From: Amycolatopsis roodepoortensis
GTDB lineage: Bacteria; Actinomycetota; Actinomycetes; Mycobacteriales; Pseudonocardiaceae
NCBI RefSeq assembly: GCF_014873915.1
Contig: NZ_JADBEJ010000004.1
Location: forward strand, 1,770,758-1,834,757
Length of the DNA: 64,000 bases
Direction of reading: 5' to 3'
The position numbers and the translations under genes were made by a program. The notes under the pieces were generated by a model. That model saw only the letters and a list, made by a program, of their open reading frames with translations. It searched no databases and was not told the DNA's origin. This document shows, in pieces, positions 35,389 to 44,047 of this stretch; the stretch's first letter is position 1; every line of letters begins with the position of its first letter.

Positions 35389-35640
35389 TCAGGCGGAAGC
35401 GGCCTTCACGGCGGCCTCGATCTCACCGAACGAAGGGTTCACCATCGCCTTCGAGCCCACGAAGACCGTCGGCACGACCTCGTTCCCGTTCGCCACGGAA
35501 CGCACCCGCGCGGCGGCTTCCGGGTCCTCCCAGATGTTGACCCGCTTCACCTTGAAACCGCTCTTCGACAGCGGTCGCTCAAGCGCGGCACAGAACCCGC
35601 ATCCGGGGCGCCAGTAGAACTCGACCTCGACGTCACTCAT
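35389..35640 (-). CDS. Mycoredoxin/glutaredoxin-like protein
   Basis: The product has 83 residues and starts at ATG 35640, overlapping the upstream MBL-fold stop. The active site is YWRPGCGFCAALE (C-G-F-C). EVVPTVFVGSKAMVNP carries the cis-Pro, and GEIEAAV the C-terminal helix. Actinobacteria lack glutathione, and such proteins reduce mycothiol mixed disulfides. It is the last gene of the leftward operon nudix - MBL - mycoredoxin. Confidence 0.88.
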   Translation of the reverse strand: MSDVEVEFYWRPGCGFCAALERPLSKSGFKVKRVNIWEDPEAAARVRSVANGNEVVPTVFVGSKAMVNPSFGEIEAAVKAASA

Positions 35641-36407
35641 TTGCCGTCCTCCGACCTCAGGTAGTCCAATTGCGCCTGCACGCTCCATTCGGCGGGCGCC
35701 CACAAAGCCTTGTCGACGTCGGCGTAGACGACCTCGACCACCTGGCGCGGGGTGGCGTCCGCGCCGAGCTTCTCCAGTGCCGAACGCACCTGGTCGAGCC
35801 GTTCTTCCCGGTGCGCCAGGTATTCGCGCGCGGTCGCGGCCAGGTCGGGCAGCTCGGGGCCGTGTCCCGGCAGGCCGATGGTGCCGCCGGGCAGGCCGAT
35901 GAGCTTCCGCAGCGAGCGCAGGTAGTCGCCGAGGTCGTGCAGCACGGTGGTGCCGCGCCCGAGGATGGTGTCGCCGGTCAGGATCTGCCCGTCGGACACC
36001 AGGCAGATCGAGTCGCCGGTGTGGCCGGGCGTGTGCAGCACCGACAGCCGGACGCCACCCGCCTCGATCACCTCACCGTCCACAAGGGACTTCCCACCGA
36101 CGCAGAGCGACTCGTCGAAGGCCCGCACCGGGGCGCCGACACGCTCGGCGAACCAGGGCGCGCCCTCGGCGTGGTCGGGGTGGTGATGGGTCAGGACGAT
36201 CAGTTCGACGGCACCGGTCCCGGCCAGCAGCGTCAGATGCTCGATGTCCTCGTGCCCGGGGTCGACGACCACGGAACCTGCCGCGCCAGGCCCCCGCAGC
36301 ACCCAGGAATTGGTGCCCTCCAACGTCATCGACGACGGATTGTGCTCCAGCAGCACGGAGGCCGTCGGCGTGATCCGGCGCAGCACGCCGTACGCGGGGG
36401 CGCTCAT
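35637..36407 (-). CDS. Metallo-beta-lactamase-fold hydrolase (LACTB2-like, Rv3677c type)
   Basis: The product has 256 residues. Zinc motifs are THHHPDHAEG (HxHxDH), HTPGHTGDSICL and GDTILGRG, with a later His in LPGHGPELP. The N-terminal PSSMTLEGTNSWVLRG and the C-terminal winged-helix-like tail (DATPRQVVEVVYAD) match LACTB2-type proteins; human LACTB2 is an RNA endonuclease. Short overlaps with both neighbours show tight coupling in the operon. Confidence 0.88.
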   Translation of the reverse strand: MSAPAYGVLRRITPTASVLLEHNPSSMTLEGTNSWVLRGPGAAGSVVVDPGHEDIEHLTLLAGTGAVELIVLTHHHPDHAEGAPWFAERVGAPVRAFDESLCVGGKSLVDGEVIEAGGVRLSVLHTPGHTGDSICLVSDGQILTGDTILGRGTTVLHDLGDYLRSLRKLIGLPGGTIGLPGHGPELPDLAATAREYLAHREERLDQVRSALEKLGADATPRQVVEVVYADVDKALWAPAEWSVQAQLDYLRSEDGK

Positions 36408-37216
36408 GCCGGGTCCAAGACGACGCGGACCTTGTCGCCTTCGCGCACCAGCGTCGGCATGATCTTCGAGATCTCGCGTTCGACGGCCTGGGCCGCGGCC
36501 GCCGAGTCGAACTCGCCCAGTTCCGACAGCGTCATCCAGGTCGGTGGCATGAGCATCCGGCGCCCTTCCCTGGCATCGGCGATGGCCTCCTCGGGCCGCT
36601 GCCAGCCGGAGCTGACGGCCTCGGAGGTGGCTCCGTCCGCCTCCTGCCCCTCGGGCAGCACGGCGACGAAGAAGCAGGTGTCGTAGCGGCGCGGTTCCTG
36701 CGGCGGGGTGACCCAGTTCGCCCACGGGCGCAGGAGATCCGCGCGCAGCGTCAGGCCGTTGGCTTCGAGGAACGCGGCGAGCGAGAGCTCGCGGGAGACC
36801 AGCTTCGCGCGGGCGTCGTGGTAGGGCGTCGTATCGGTGACGACGGCGTCCCCGACGCTCGCGAGCAGCACTCCCGACTCCTCGAACGTCTCCCGCACGG
36901 CCGCGCACACCAGGGCGCGGGCGAGCGATTCGTCGCAGCCGAAGCGTTCCGCCCACCACGCCGGCCCGGGTCCCGCCCAGCTGACGGAGGTGTCGACATC
37001 GCGGGAATCCACGCCGCCACCGGGGAAGACGGTCATTCCGCCCGCGAACGGCATGCCCTTCACGCGGTGCTGCAGGAAGACCTCGACGCCGTCGGCGCCG
37101 TCCCTGAGGAGGATCACGGTCGCCGCGTCCTTGGGCGTCACCGGCTCACCGCCGGCGTTGGCGCGGGTGCCCACCCCGGCCCCCACCGGGATGTCGAATG
37201 TCAGTTCTTCAGCCAC
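36404..37216 (-). CDS. NUDIX hydrolase (NUDT19/RP2-like)
   Basis: The product has 270 residues. The Nudix box is split by an insertion of about 35 residues: FAGGMTVFPGGGVDSRDVD, then ALVCAAVRETFEESGVLLA with R-E-x2-E-E-S-G. This is the layout of NUDT19-like CoA or acyl-CoA diphosphatases. FLQHRVKGMPFAGG precedes the box. It is the first gene of a three-gene operon and overlaps the MBL-fold gene by ATGA. Its 5' end faces a long hairpin at 37238. Confidence 0.88.
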   Translation of the reverse strand: MAEELTFDIPVGAGVGTRANAGGEPVTPKDAATVILLRDGADGVEVFLQHRVKGMPFAGGMTVFPGGGVDSRDVDTSVSWAGPGPAWWAERFGCDESLARALVCAAVRETFEESGVLLASVGDAVVTDTTPYHDARAKLVSRELSLAAFLEANGLTLRADLLRPWANWVTPPQEPRRYDTCFFVAVLPEGQEADGATSEAVSSGWQRPEEAIADAREGRRMLMPPTWMTLSELGEFDSAAAAQAVEREISKIMPTLVREGDKVRVVLDPA

Positions 37217-37237
37217 CCTCGCAACCTAACATCGCAA

Positions 37238-37291
37238 TTCGTCCTCTGGATGCGGTAGTTGCGCGTGCAACCACCGCATCCAGAGGACGAA
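37238..37291. terminator. 25-bp-stem hairpin, one mismatch
   Basis: Arms 37238-37262 and 37267-37291 pair with one mismatch around loop GCGT. It lies 21 bp upstream of the leftward Nudix gene and 14 bp beyond the stop of the next leftward gene, for which it is probably the terminator. Confidence 0.65.
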
Positions 37292-37305
37292 ATGCTCAAA
37301 ACAGG

Positions 37306-38454
37306 TCAGGAAGACCAGCCGCTGCTGCGCGAAGCACCGTTCAGCCGGATCTTCGCCGCTTCGGCGCGCTCCCGTTCGGCGAGCTCGGCGTGCAGCTCGC
37401 GCAGGAGCGCGCGGTCGCGCTCGCTCAGGCTGGGGTCGTCGAGATCGAGAGCGGGCAGCTCGACGACCTCGTGCATGCTCGGCTTGCCCGTGGCGATCTC
37501 GCGGCCCTTTTCGGGGTCCTCCTTGAGCGCCTGGCGCAGCTGAGCCACCTCGGCCGGCGTCAGGTCGGCCGTGCGCTCGGCGCGGGTCTCCGCCCGCGAC
37601 TTGCGCGGCGAGGCCGGCTCCGACGAAGACGAGGACGACGGCGTCGCCGCGGGCGCCTGCTGCACGATCGGCACCACCGGCGCGATCGGCTCGACCGGTT
37701 CGTGACTCCCGCCGCCGACCGGCCGCAGCCCGTGCCTGCTCGGCTGCTCCTTGACCGGCTCGGGAGCCGGGGCGGGAGCGGGCGGCGGAGTCACCGGCTC
37801 GGACCGAAAGTCACTGGAGTGGGTACTCCCGGTGACCCAGACAGGACTCGCGGCCGACGACGCGGCCTGGTGGTACGCGGACCGCGCGACGCCGGGTCCC
37901 GCGACCTCGACGACCGAACGGATCCCCGCGCGGCGAAGCGCGGTGTCCACGCGGAACGCGACCGCGGGCGGATTGCCCTCCGGGCCGATCTCGACCAGGA
38001 CCACCCGCTGCGGCAGCGCGCCGGGCACACTGCCCGCCGGCGTGTTCCGCCACACCGCGTGCACCGACCGGACGTCCGGCAGCACCTGCAGGGTGCGGTC
38101 GAGCGCCTCGGCGAGGCCGAATTCGGGCTGGTTCTCACCGGTGAACCGGTGGGTGAGCACCGGCTCGTCCTCCTCGACGACCAGCAGGTCGTTCGCCAGG
38201 GTGGCGTCGGACCTGCTCATCTCGAGGACGAGCGCGAGTTCACGCTGTTCGGCCGAGCTCACCGGGATCTTCCCCGCGATCAGGGTGCCGGTGGTGAGCT
38301 CCACCGCTTCGTCGATGTGCGCACGCGCGATCAGCTCACGCGCTTCGGTCAAAGCACTGTCGTCGATACGACCCGCCAGGGCCAGTAACAGGTTGTGCAG
38401 GCGCAGGGGCACCGAGAACCCGTCCATGGGCGGGCCGTCGTGGACCTCCACCAT
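37306..38454 (-). CDS. Conserved hypothetical protein with a proline-rich linker
   Basis: The product has 382 residues; ATG 38454 follows GGGAGG. I do not recognise a family. Residues ~1-195 look globular (NLLLALAGRIDDSALTEARE; GEVRQ-like beta segments). Residues ~205-275 are a low-complexity Pro/Ala/Ser linker (TPPPAPAPAPEPVKEQ; SSSSSSEPAS). A charged helical end follows (RAETRAERTADLTPAEVAQL to AELAERERAEAAK), possibly a coiled coil. It is downstream of another unrecognised gene on the same strand and may work with it. Confidence 0.65.
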   Translation of the reverse strand: MVEVHDGPPMDGFSVPLRLHNLLLALAGRIDDSALTEARELIARAHIDEAVELTTGTLIAGKIPVSSAEQRELALVLEMSRSDATLANDLLVVEEDEPVLTHRFTGENQPEFGLAEALDRTLQVLPDVRSVHAVWRNTPAGSVPGALPQRVVLVEIGPEGNPPAVAFRVDTALRRAGIRSVVEVAGPGVARSAYHQAASSAASPVWVTGSTHSSDFRSEPVTPPPAPAPAPEPVKEQPSRHGLRPVGGGSHEPVEPIAPVVPIVQQAPAATPSSSSSSEPASPRKSRAETRAERTADLTPAEVAQLRQALKEDPEKGREIATGKPSMHEVVELPALDLDDPSLSERDRALLRELHAELAERERAEAAKIRLNGASRSSGWSS

Positions 38455-38492
38455 TGCTCTGCTCCCTCCCGGCTCGCCTGGTGGAGCGAGCG

Positions 38493-39122
38493 TTAAGCGG
38501 CGACCAGCCGACTTCCCGTGTCCACCGCGCCCACACAGACCAGCTCGGAGTTGGCGAGCGCGGTGCGGTGGTAGCCGGTGAGGTCGATGCTCGGCGGGAG
38601 AACCTCGACGCCGGGCTCCTCGTCACCCAGCACGCGCAGGACGCGCTGCAGTTCGCCGGTCAGCCTCGGCAGCCCGTTCAGCGCCGTGACCAGGAGGACT
38701 CGTTTCGCCCCACCCTCGCCGACCACACCGAGGTGTCGCCAGCTTTGCCGCACTTCACCCACATCCGGCCGTCCCCGCAACGTTGCGTGGATCAATACGG
38801 ACACAGAGTCGACGGAGTTCACCCATTCGGGCGCACTCTGCGTGAATGTGTACCTGGTCTCGGTGACGTCGTCTACCCCCAGGGTGGAACTCACCTGATG
38901 CCAGTCGGCTCCGTGAGGGATGAGCCCGGCGACTAGCAGGCGATACTCCGTTTGATCAAGGTCGATCCTGTGCTTAAGCAAAGACCTGGGCAGGGTCCGC
39001 GCGAGCGTGCCCATCGCGCCTTCGCCCAGCCAGTCACGGAACCGCCACAAGAGCTGGTCCGGCAGCCGTCCGGCCAGCCGGAGCAGGAGCTCGTGCGAGG
39101 ACCGTTCGATGTCCGGGTCCAT
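38493..39122 (-). CDS. Conserved hypothetical protein
   Basis: The product has 209 residues from ATG 39122 (MDPDIERSSHELLLRLAGRL); the preceding GTG would add one residue. It touches the stop of the RidA gene, so it is in the same operon. The N-terminal ~70 residues are helical and basic. The rest alternates strands and helices (RVLLVTALNGLPRLTGELQR; GVEVLPPSIDLTGYHRTALA). I see no catalytic motif. Only actinobacterial relatives are expected. Confidence 0.6.
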   Translation of the reverse strand: MDPDIERSSHELLLRLAGRLPDQLLWRFRDWLGEGAMGTLARTLPRSLLKHRIDLDQTEYRLLVAGLIPHGADWHQVSSTLGVDDVTETRYTFTQSAPEWVNSVDSVSVLIHATLRGRPDVGEVRQSWRHLGVVGEGGAKRVLLVTALNGLPRLTGELQRVLRVLGDEEPGVEVLPPSIDLTGYHRTALANSELVCVGAVDTGSRLVAA

Positions 39123-39577
39123 CACTTCACCTCCACGATCAGTTCGATCTCGACCGGCGCCCCGATCGGCAGCTCGGCGACCCCGACGGCCGAGCGGGCA
39201 TGGATACCCGCCTCGCCGAAGATCTCGCCGAGCAGCTCGGACGCGCCGTTGATCACCGCGGGCTGACCGGTGAAGCCCTCCGCGGACGCCACGAACCCGA
39301 CGACCTTGACCACCCGGACGACGTTGTCGATGCCGACGACCGAGTCGACCGCGGCGAGGGCGTTGAGGATCGACGTCCGCGCGTACTGCTTCGCCTCTTC
39401 GGGGCTGACCTCGGCGCCGACCTTGCCGGTCGCTTCGAGCTCACCCTTCACGAAGGGCAGCTGCCCGGCCGTGTAGACGTGCGAACCGGTGCGGACGGCC
39501 GGCACGTAGGCCGCCAGCGGGGCGGCGACGGCTGGCAGCTCGATCCCGAGCTCGGCGAGTCGATCGCTCCAGGTCAT
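39122..39577 (-). CDS. RidA/YjgF-family protein (Rv3678c type)
   Basis: The product has 151 residues. RidA folds deaminate reactive enamine/imine intermediates. YTAGQLPFVKGELEATGKVG matches the family's start of the active-site strand, and QPAVINGASELLGEIFGEAG the later part. The usual catalytic Arg of RidA (in R-x-A-V-G-V-x-x-L) appears as ARSAVGVAELPIGAPVEIEL. It is upstream of two unrecognised genes in one leftward operon, with the DUF4177 mini-gene before it. Confidence 0.88.
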   Translation of the reverse strand: MTWSDRLAELGIELPAVAAPLAAYVPAVRTGSHVYTAGQLPFVKGELEATGKVGAEVSPEEAKQYARTSILNALAAVDSVVGIDNVVRVVKVVGFVASAEGFTGQPAVINGASELLGEIFGEAGIHARSAVGVAELPIGAPVEIELIVEVK

Positions 39578-39589
39578 GGCTTCAATCCC

Positions 39590-39751
39590 TCAGTTCTTCG
39601 CTCGTTTGAGGTAGGCGACGTGCTGCTCGCCGGTCGGGTTCGGGAGCACGGTGACGAGCTCCCAGCCGTCCTCTCCCCACTGGTCGAGGATCTGCTTGGT
39701 GGCGTGGATCAACAGGGGGACGGTCGCGTACTCCCACTTGGTGGCGCTCAT
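39590..39751 (-). CDS. DUF4177-like mini-protein (Rv3678A type)
   Basis: The product has 53 residues from ATG 39751 (MSATKWEYATVPLLIHATKQ), ending VAYLKRAKN. The WEY start and the DGWELVTVLPN core are the DUF4177 pattern. It lies 12 bp upstream of ridA on the same strand. Mycobacteria keep the same mini-gene next to their RidA. Function unknown. Confidence 0.8.
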   Translation of the reverse strand: MSATKWEYATVPLLIHATKQILDQWGEDGWELVTVLPNPTGEQHVAYLKRAKN

Positions 39752-39880
39752 GCCCGGGAGCGTAGCCAAACCGGCAAGCGCGCCCGACACACATGCGGAA
39801 AACCCTCTCGCGACGGGTTCGCCGATTTCCCGCCGATGTGGTTCACTTCACACCTACTCGGGAGTAGATAGGACGCCGAC

Positions 39881-40825
39881 ATGCGGACGACGAAGTCCCT
39901 CGCCGCCACCTTCCTGGCCGCGGCCCTTGCCCTGATCTGCGCTTCACCGGCGAACGCCGACGAGGAACTCCCCGTCCCGTGGACCCTCGCCGCGGCGCTG
40001 CCCGCGCAGGCGGCGAATCCCGGCGGCCCGCCGCCCGGCGCGAACGACTTCGGCTGCCGCCCGAGCGAGGCCCATCCGAATCCGGTCGTGCTCACCCACG
40101 GCCTCGGCGCCAACCAGACGGTGAACTGGCAGACGTTCGCCCCGCTGCTCAAGAACCAGGGGTACTGCGTCTTCTCCTTGACCTACGGGGTCCCCGGGAA
40201 GCCGCTGCCGGTCTACCAGCCCGGCGGTCTCCTTCCGATGGAGCAGAGCGCGAAGGAGCTTTCGGCGTTCGTCGACAAGGTGCTCGGCGCGACCGGCGCG
40301 GCCAAAGTGGACCTTCTCGGGCATTCCGAAGGCACGCTGATGCCTTCCTATTACGTGAAGTTCCTCGGCGGTGCGTCCAAAGTGGACAAGTACGTCAGCC
40401 TGACCCCGCTCTGGGACGGCACGACCTTGCTCGGCGCTTCGCATCTGTACGCGCTCGCCGCCGCGCTGGGGCTCGCACCCGGCTTCAACGGCATCCTCGA
40501 TCCGGCCTGCGGCTCGTGCCGCCAGTTCCTGCGCGGCTCGGAATTCCTCACGAAGCTGCGGTCGGGCAACGGCGTCTTCCAGCCGGGCGTGACCTACACG
40601 AACATCATGACCCGCTACGACGAGGCCGTCATCCCGTACACGAGCGGGATGGGCAAGGGGCCGAACGTGAAGAACATCGTGCTTCAGGACGGCTGTGTGC
40701 TGGACCTGGCCGAGCACGCGGGCGTCGCCGCCGACAAGAACGCGGCCGGGCACGTCCTCAACGCGCTGGACCCGGCGCACGCGAAGCCGGTCCCCTGCGT
40801 GCCCGCCACCCCCATCGGGAGCTGA
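39881..40825 (+). CDS. Secreted triacylglycerol lipase-like alpha/beta hydrolase (lipase class 2)
   Basis: The product has 314 residues with a signal peptide (MRTTKSLAATFLAAALALIC, cleaved near ANA-D). PVVLTHGLGANQTVNWQTFA is the oxyanion region, VDLLGHSEGTLMPSYY holds the nucleophile Ser, and the C-terminus keeps Asp and His (LAEHAGVA). Cysteine pairs (FGCRPS/GYCVF; DPACGSCRQF) suggest disulfides in the exported enzyme. It is divergent from the RidA operon and is followed at once by a 26-bp hairpin. Confidence 0.85.
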   Translation: MRTTKSLAATFLAAALALICASPANADEELPVPWTLAAALPAQAANPGGPPPGANDFGCRPSEAHPNPVVLTHGLGANQTVNWQTFAPLLKNQGYCVFSLTYGVPGKPLPVYQPGGLLPMEQSAKELSAFVDKVLGATGAAKVDLLGHSEGTLMPSYYVKFLGGASKVDKYVSLTPLWDGTTLLGASHLYALAAALGLAPGFNGILDPACGSCRQFLRGSEFLTKLRSGNGVFQPGVTYTNIMTRYDEAVIPYTSGMGKGPNVKNIVLQDGCVLDLAEHAGVAADKNAAGHVLNALDPAHAKPVPCVPATPIGS

Positions 40826-40830
40826 CCGAA

Positions 40831-40885
40831 GCGCGTGAAGGCCCCCTTCCCTCGGCTGAGCCGAGGGAAGGGGGCCTTCACGCGC
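40831..40885 (+). terminator. Perfect 26-bp-stem hairpin with 3-nt loop
   Basis: Arms 40831-40856 and 40860-40885 are exact reverse complements around TGA. It contains GTGAAGGCCCCCTTCCCTC, related to the hairpins after crp and after the ATPase pair. It starts 5 bp after the lipase stop. Confidence 0.8.
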
Positions 40886-40909
40886 GTTCGGCGGCGATAC
40901 GGTGGGCCC

Positions 40910-41158
40910 GTGGAGACCTGGCGTGTGGTCGCGACCGTCCTGTTCGCCGCGGCCGGGCTGCCGCTGGTGCTGGTCCTGATGGCCAAGGCACGGGACCGCA
41001 CGGACCGCTCGGGGACGGTCGCGATCACCGGCGCGGTGGCCTTCGTCGTCCTCCTGCTGCTCGGTGTGGTGATGCTCACGGTGCTGCCCGGCGTCCTGAC
41101 CTGGAGTCTTCTGGGACTCATCGTGGCCGCGCTCGGCGTCATGATGCTGGCGAGCTGA
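40910..41158 (+). CDS. Small two-TM membrane protein
   Basis: The start GTG 40910 (VETWRVVATVLFAAAGLPLV) gives 82 residues. Three hydrophobic stretches are visible (VVATVLFAAAGLPLVLVLMA; AITGAVAFVVLLLLGVVMLT; WSLLGLIVAALGVMMLA). No domain recognised. It lies 22 bp upstream of the ArsA-like pair on the same strand. Confidence 0.6.
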   Translation: METWRVVATVLFAAAGLPLVLVLMAKARDRTDRSGTVAITGAVAFVVLLLLGVVMLTVLPGVLTWSLLGLIVAALGVMMLAS

Positions 41159-41180
41159 CCGCTCAATTAGGGTGGGACCG

Positions 41181-42185
41181 GTGAGCACATCCCTTGCCGG
41201 CTGGACCGACGAACTCGCGAGAGCCAGGCTGCATTTCGTCACCGGTAAGGGCGGGACGGGCAAGACCACGCTCGCCGCCTCCCTCGGCCTCGCGCTCGCC
41301 AAAGGCGGGCGCCGGGTGCTGCTGATCGAGGTCGAAGGCCGCCAGGGCATCGCCCAGCTCTTCGACACCGAGCCGCTGCCGTACGCCGAGCAGCGCATCG
41401 CGGCCGTTCCCGGCGGCGGCGAACTGCGCGCCCTGCACATCGACGTCGAGGCCGCGCTCCTCGAATACTTCGAGATGTTCTACAACCTCGGCTTCGCCGG
41501 GCGGACGCTGCGCCGGATGGGCGCGATCGAGTTCGCGACCACGCTCGCGCCGGGTCTCCGCGACGTCCTGCTCACCGGGAAGATCAAGGAATGCGTCGGC
41601 CGCACCGAATCGGACGGCCGCCACACCTACGACGCCGTCGTCGTCGACTCGCCGCCCACCGGCCGGGTCGTGAAATTCCTCGACGTCACCAAGGCGCTGA
41701 CCGATCTCGCCAAGACCGGCCCGATCCGCGGCCAGGCCGACGGGGTCGTGCGCCTGCTGCACTCCGGTGAGACCGCGGTCCACCTGGTGACGCTGCTGGA
41801 AGAGATGCCGGTGCGGGAGACCGTCGAAGCCGTCGCCGAGCTCGACGGCGCCGACCTTCGCCCCGGCGCGGTCCTGGTCAACCGGGTCCGCCCGCCGCGG
41901 CTGCCCGCCCGTTCGGTGACCGCCGCCGCGGACGGCCGCGTCGACGCCTCGCGCGTCCGCGCCGGGCTCGCGTCGGCCGGTCTCGATCTGCCCGAAAGCA
42001 CCCTCGACGCGCTGGTCGAGGAGACCGTCGAGCACGCCGTACGGGTCGCGGCCGAGCAGCGCGCCCGCGAGCAACTGGCCGAAGCGGACTTGCCCGGCCT
42101 CGAACTGCCGGACCTGACCGACGGCGTCGACGTCGCGGCGCTCTACGACCTCGCCGAAGCGCTGACCGAGCAGGGGGTGCGCTGA
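41181..42185 (+). CDS. ArsA/GET3-like ATPase, first of a pair (Rv3679 type)
   Basis: The start GTG 41181 gives 334 residues; GTG 41172 adds three. The deviant Walker A is FVTGKGGTGKTTLAASLGLA. YDAVVVDSPPTGRVVKFLDV is the switch II/Walker B region (DSPPTG). This is the anion-transporting-ATPase family. In M. tuberculosis the adjacent pair Rv3679/Rv3680 forms a heteromer linked to protection from glycerol and reactive by-products. The stop shares one base with the next start, so the subunits are translated together. Confidence 0.9.
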   Translation: MSTSLAGWTDELARARLHFVTGKGGTGKTTLAASLGLALAKGGRRVLLIEVEGRQGIAQLFDTEPLPYAEQRIAAVPGGGELRALHIDVEAALLEYFEMFYNLGFAGRTLRRMGAIEFATTLAPGLRDVLLTGKIKECVGRTESDGRHTYDAVVVDSPPTGRVVKFLDVTKALTDLAKTGPIRGQADGVVRLLHSGETAVHLVTLLEEMPVRETVEAVAELDGADLRPGAVLVNRVRPPRLPARSVTAAADGRVDASRVRAGLASAGLDLPESTLDALVEETVEHAVRVAAEQRAREQLAEADLPGLELPDLTDGVDVAALYDLAEALTEQGVR

Positions 42186-43315
42186 TGTCGGACATCCTGG
42201 AGGTCGACAAGCTGATCGACGATCCGGAAAGCCGGGTCATCGTGTGCTGCGGGTCCGGCGGGGTCGGCAAGACGACCACCGCGGCGGCGCTGGCGTTGCG
42301 CGCGGCCGAACGCGGACGGCAGACGGTGGTGCTCACCATCGACCCGGCGCGGCGGCTGGCGCAGGCGCTCGGCCTGCGCGAACTGGGCAACCACCCGAAG
42401 CAGGTGCAGGTCGAAGGCTTCGAGCCCAAGGGCGAACTCTGGGCGATGATGCTCGACATGCGCCGCACCTTCGACGACATGGTGCGCGTGCACGCCGGCC
42501 CGGAACGCGCCGAGCAGCTGCTGCAGAACCCCTTCTACCAGACCATTTCCACGTCGTTCTCCGGCACGCAGGAGTACATGGCGATGGAGAAGCTGGGGCA
42601 GCTCGCGGCCACCGACGAATGGGATCTGATCGTCGTCGACACGCCGCCGAGCCGGTCCGCGCTGGACTTCCTCGACGCGCCGACACGGCTTTCGAGCGCG
42701 CTCGACGGCCGGATGATCCGGCTGCTCACCGGCCCGGCCAAAGCGGGCGGCTGGGGCCTGCGCAAGGTCGTCAACGCCGGGTTCTCGATGTTCGCAAAGG
42801 CGGTCTCGACGATCATCGGCGGCCAGCTGCTGACCGACGCTTCGGCGTTCATGCAGGCCTTCGACAGCATGTTCGGCGGTTTCCGCGAACGCGCGCGCAA
42901 GACCTCCGAGCTGCTGCGGTCCGGCGGTACGTCGTTCCTGGTGGTGGCCGCGCCGGAGCCGGACGCGCTGCGCGAGGCGTCCTACTTCGTGGAGCGGCTC
43001 TCGGAGGAGAGCATGCCGATGGCCGGCCTGGTCGCGAACCGGACGCATCCGGTGCTGGCGCCGTTGTCCAGCGCCGAAGCCATCGCGGCCGCCGAGCAGC
43101 TCGCGAAGGGCGAGACCGGCGCTCCGCTGGCCGAAGCCGTCCTTCGCCTGCACGCGGACCGGGTCGCGCTGGCCGATCGAGAGACGCGGCTGCTCGCCAG
43201 GTTCACGCGGGCGCATCCCGAGGTCCCACTGGTGCGGGTGCCCGCGCTACCCAGTGACGTGCACGATCTCGAAGGCCTGCGCGACATCGGGACCAGGCTC
43301 GCCACCCAGTCCTGA
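42185..43315 (+). CDS. ArsA/GET3-like ATPase, second of a pair (Rv3680 type)
   Basis: The product has 376 residues. VIVCCGSGGVGKTTTAAALA is the P-loop, VLTIDPARRLAQALGL the switch I segment, and DLIVVDTPPSRSALDFLDAP switch II. A hydrophobic insert (RMIRLLTGPAKAGGWGLRKV) resembles the client-binding region of Get3. Heteromer formation with the preceding subunit is inferred from their overlap and from the mycobacterial pair. It is followed by a hairpin and the convergent whiB4. Confidence 0.9.
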   Translation: MSDILEVDKLIDDPESRVIVCCGSGGVGKTTTAAALALRAAERGRQTVVLTIDPARRLAQALGLRELGNHPKQVQVEGFEPKGELWAMMLDMRRTFDDMVRVHAGPERAEQLLQNPFYQTISTSFSGTQEYMAMEKLGQLAATDEWDLIVVDTPPSRSALDFLDAPTRLSSALDGRMIRLLTGPAKAGGWGLRKVVNAGFSMFAKAVSTIIGGQLLTDASAFMQAFDSMFGGFRERARKTSELLRSGGTSFLVVAAPEPDALREASYFVERLSEESMPMAGLVANRTHPVLAPLSSAEAIAAAEQLAKGETGAPLAEAVLRLHADRVALADRETRLLARFTRAHPEVPLVRVPALPSDVHDLEGLRDIGTRLATQS

Positions 43316-43320
43316 ATCTC

Positions 43321-43370
43321 CGTGAAGGGCCCCTTCCCTACCTTGGACTCAGGGAAGGGGCCTTTTCACG
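43321..43370. terminator. Imperfect long hairpin between convergent ATPase and whiB4 genes
   Basis: CGTGAAGGGCCCCTTCCCT pairs with AGGGAAGGGGCC-TTTTCACG, with a small internal bulge. It begins 5 bp after the ATPase stop and ends 9 bp from the whiB4 stop. Confidence 0.7.
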
Positions 43371-43379
43371 AAACCATGA

Positions 43380-43697
43380 TCACGAGACTCGGACGCGGAC
43401 GTCTTCCTCTTCGTCGATCCCGGTGAAACTGCGCTTCGCCGCTTCAAGCAGGTCCGCCCAGCTGGAAACGTCCGGCCGCCGCCGCAGCAGCGCCCGCCGT
43501 TCCCGTTCGGTCATACCTCCCCAGATGCCGAAGTTGATCCGGCCATCGAGCGCTTCGGCGAGGCACTCCGTCCTGACCGGGCAACCGAGGCAGACCGCCT
43601 TGGCCCGGTTCTGTTCCGCCCCCCGGACGAACAAACCGTCCGGATCGGTGTCGCGGCACGACGCATTGACTCGCCAGCTCGACTGGTTGGTTTCCAT
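43380..43697 (-). CDS. whiB4: WhiB-family iron-sulfur regulator, WhiB4 type
   Basis: The product has 105 residues. The [4Fe-4S] cysteines are in ASCRDTDPDGLF, then AVCLGCPVRTECLAEAL (C-x2-C-x5-C). The G-I-W-G-G turn precedes the basic DNA-binding tail (MTERERRALLRRRP). WhiB4 in mycobacteria is an oxygen and redox sensor. It lies between the ATPase pair and PonA2 exactly as in M. tuberculosis (Rv3681c). It is divergent from ponA2. Confidence 0.92.
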   Translation of the reverse strand: METNQSSWRVNASCRDTDPDGLFVRGAEQNRAKAVCLGCPVRTECLAEALDGRINFGIWGGMTERERRALLRRRPDVSSWADLLEAAKRSFTGIDEEEDVRVRVS

Positions 43698-44047
43698 ACC
43701 CCCAGCTCCCTACCCTGGTGTTCGACACACCACGGGGGGACGAAAAGCCTGCGCTCCTGCCCCCATGAGCGTGTCTCCCTGTGTGCTCACGTCGGTTGAG
43801 CCGACACCTCCCCGGTGCCGGTGCCTCCGTTCGGCCGAATGCGACTGCCGCTCGCACTCACCCGTCTGTCGGCTTTTTCATACGTGAGACGTTGACGGAC
43901 TGTAGGGGCCCTCGGTTCCCCCCGCCAAGCCCTAGAATGCCTGCCGTTACCTAACGTCACCGCATGGGGTCGATTTCGTGACCGAATATCCACTGACAGC
44001 GAGGTGACGTCACGGTGGGCTAACGGGATCCGCGTACCCTGGTCCGC
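43698..44047. promoter_or_regulatory. 350-bp divergent control region whiB4/ponA2
   Basis: No gene is seen. A perfect 10-bp palindrome GTGACGTCAC lies at 44004-44013, 34 bp before the ponA2 start, and a CTAACGTCACCGC segment at about 43950. An A/T-richer stretch (TCGTGACCGAATATCCACTG) lies between them. Both promoters should be here. I cannot assign -10 and -35 boxes with confidence. Confidence 0.5.
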
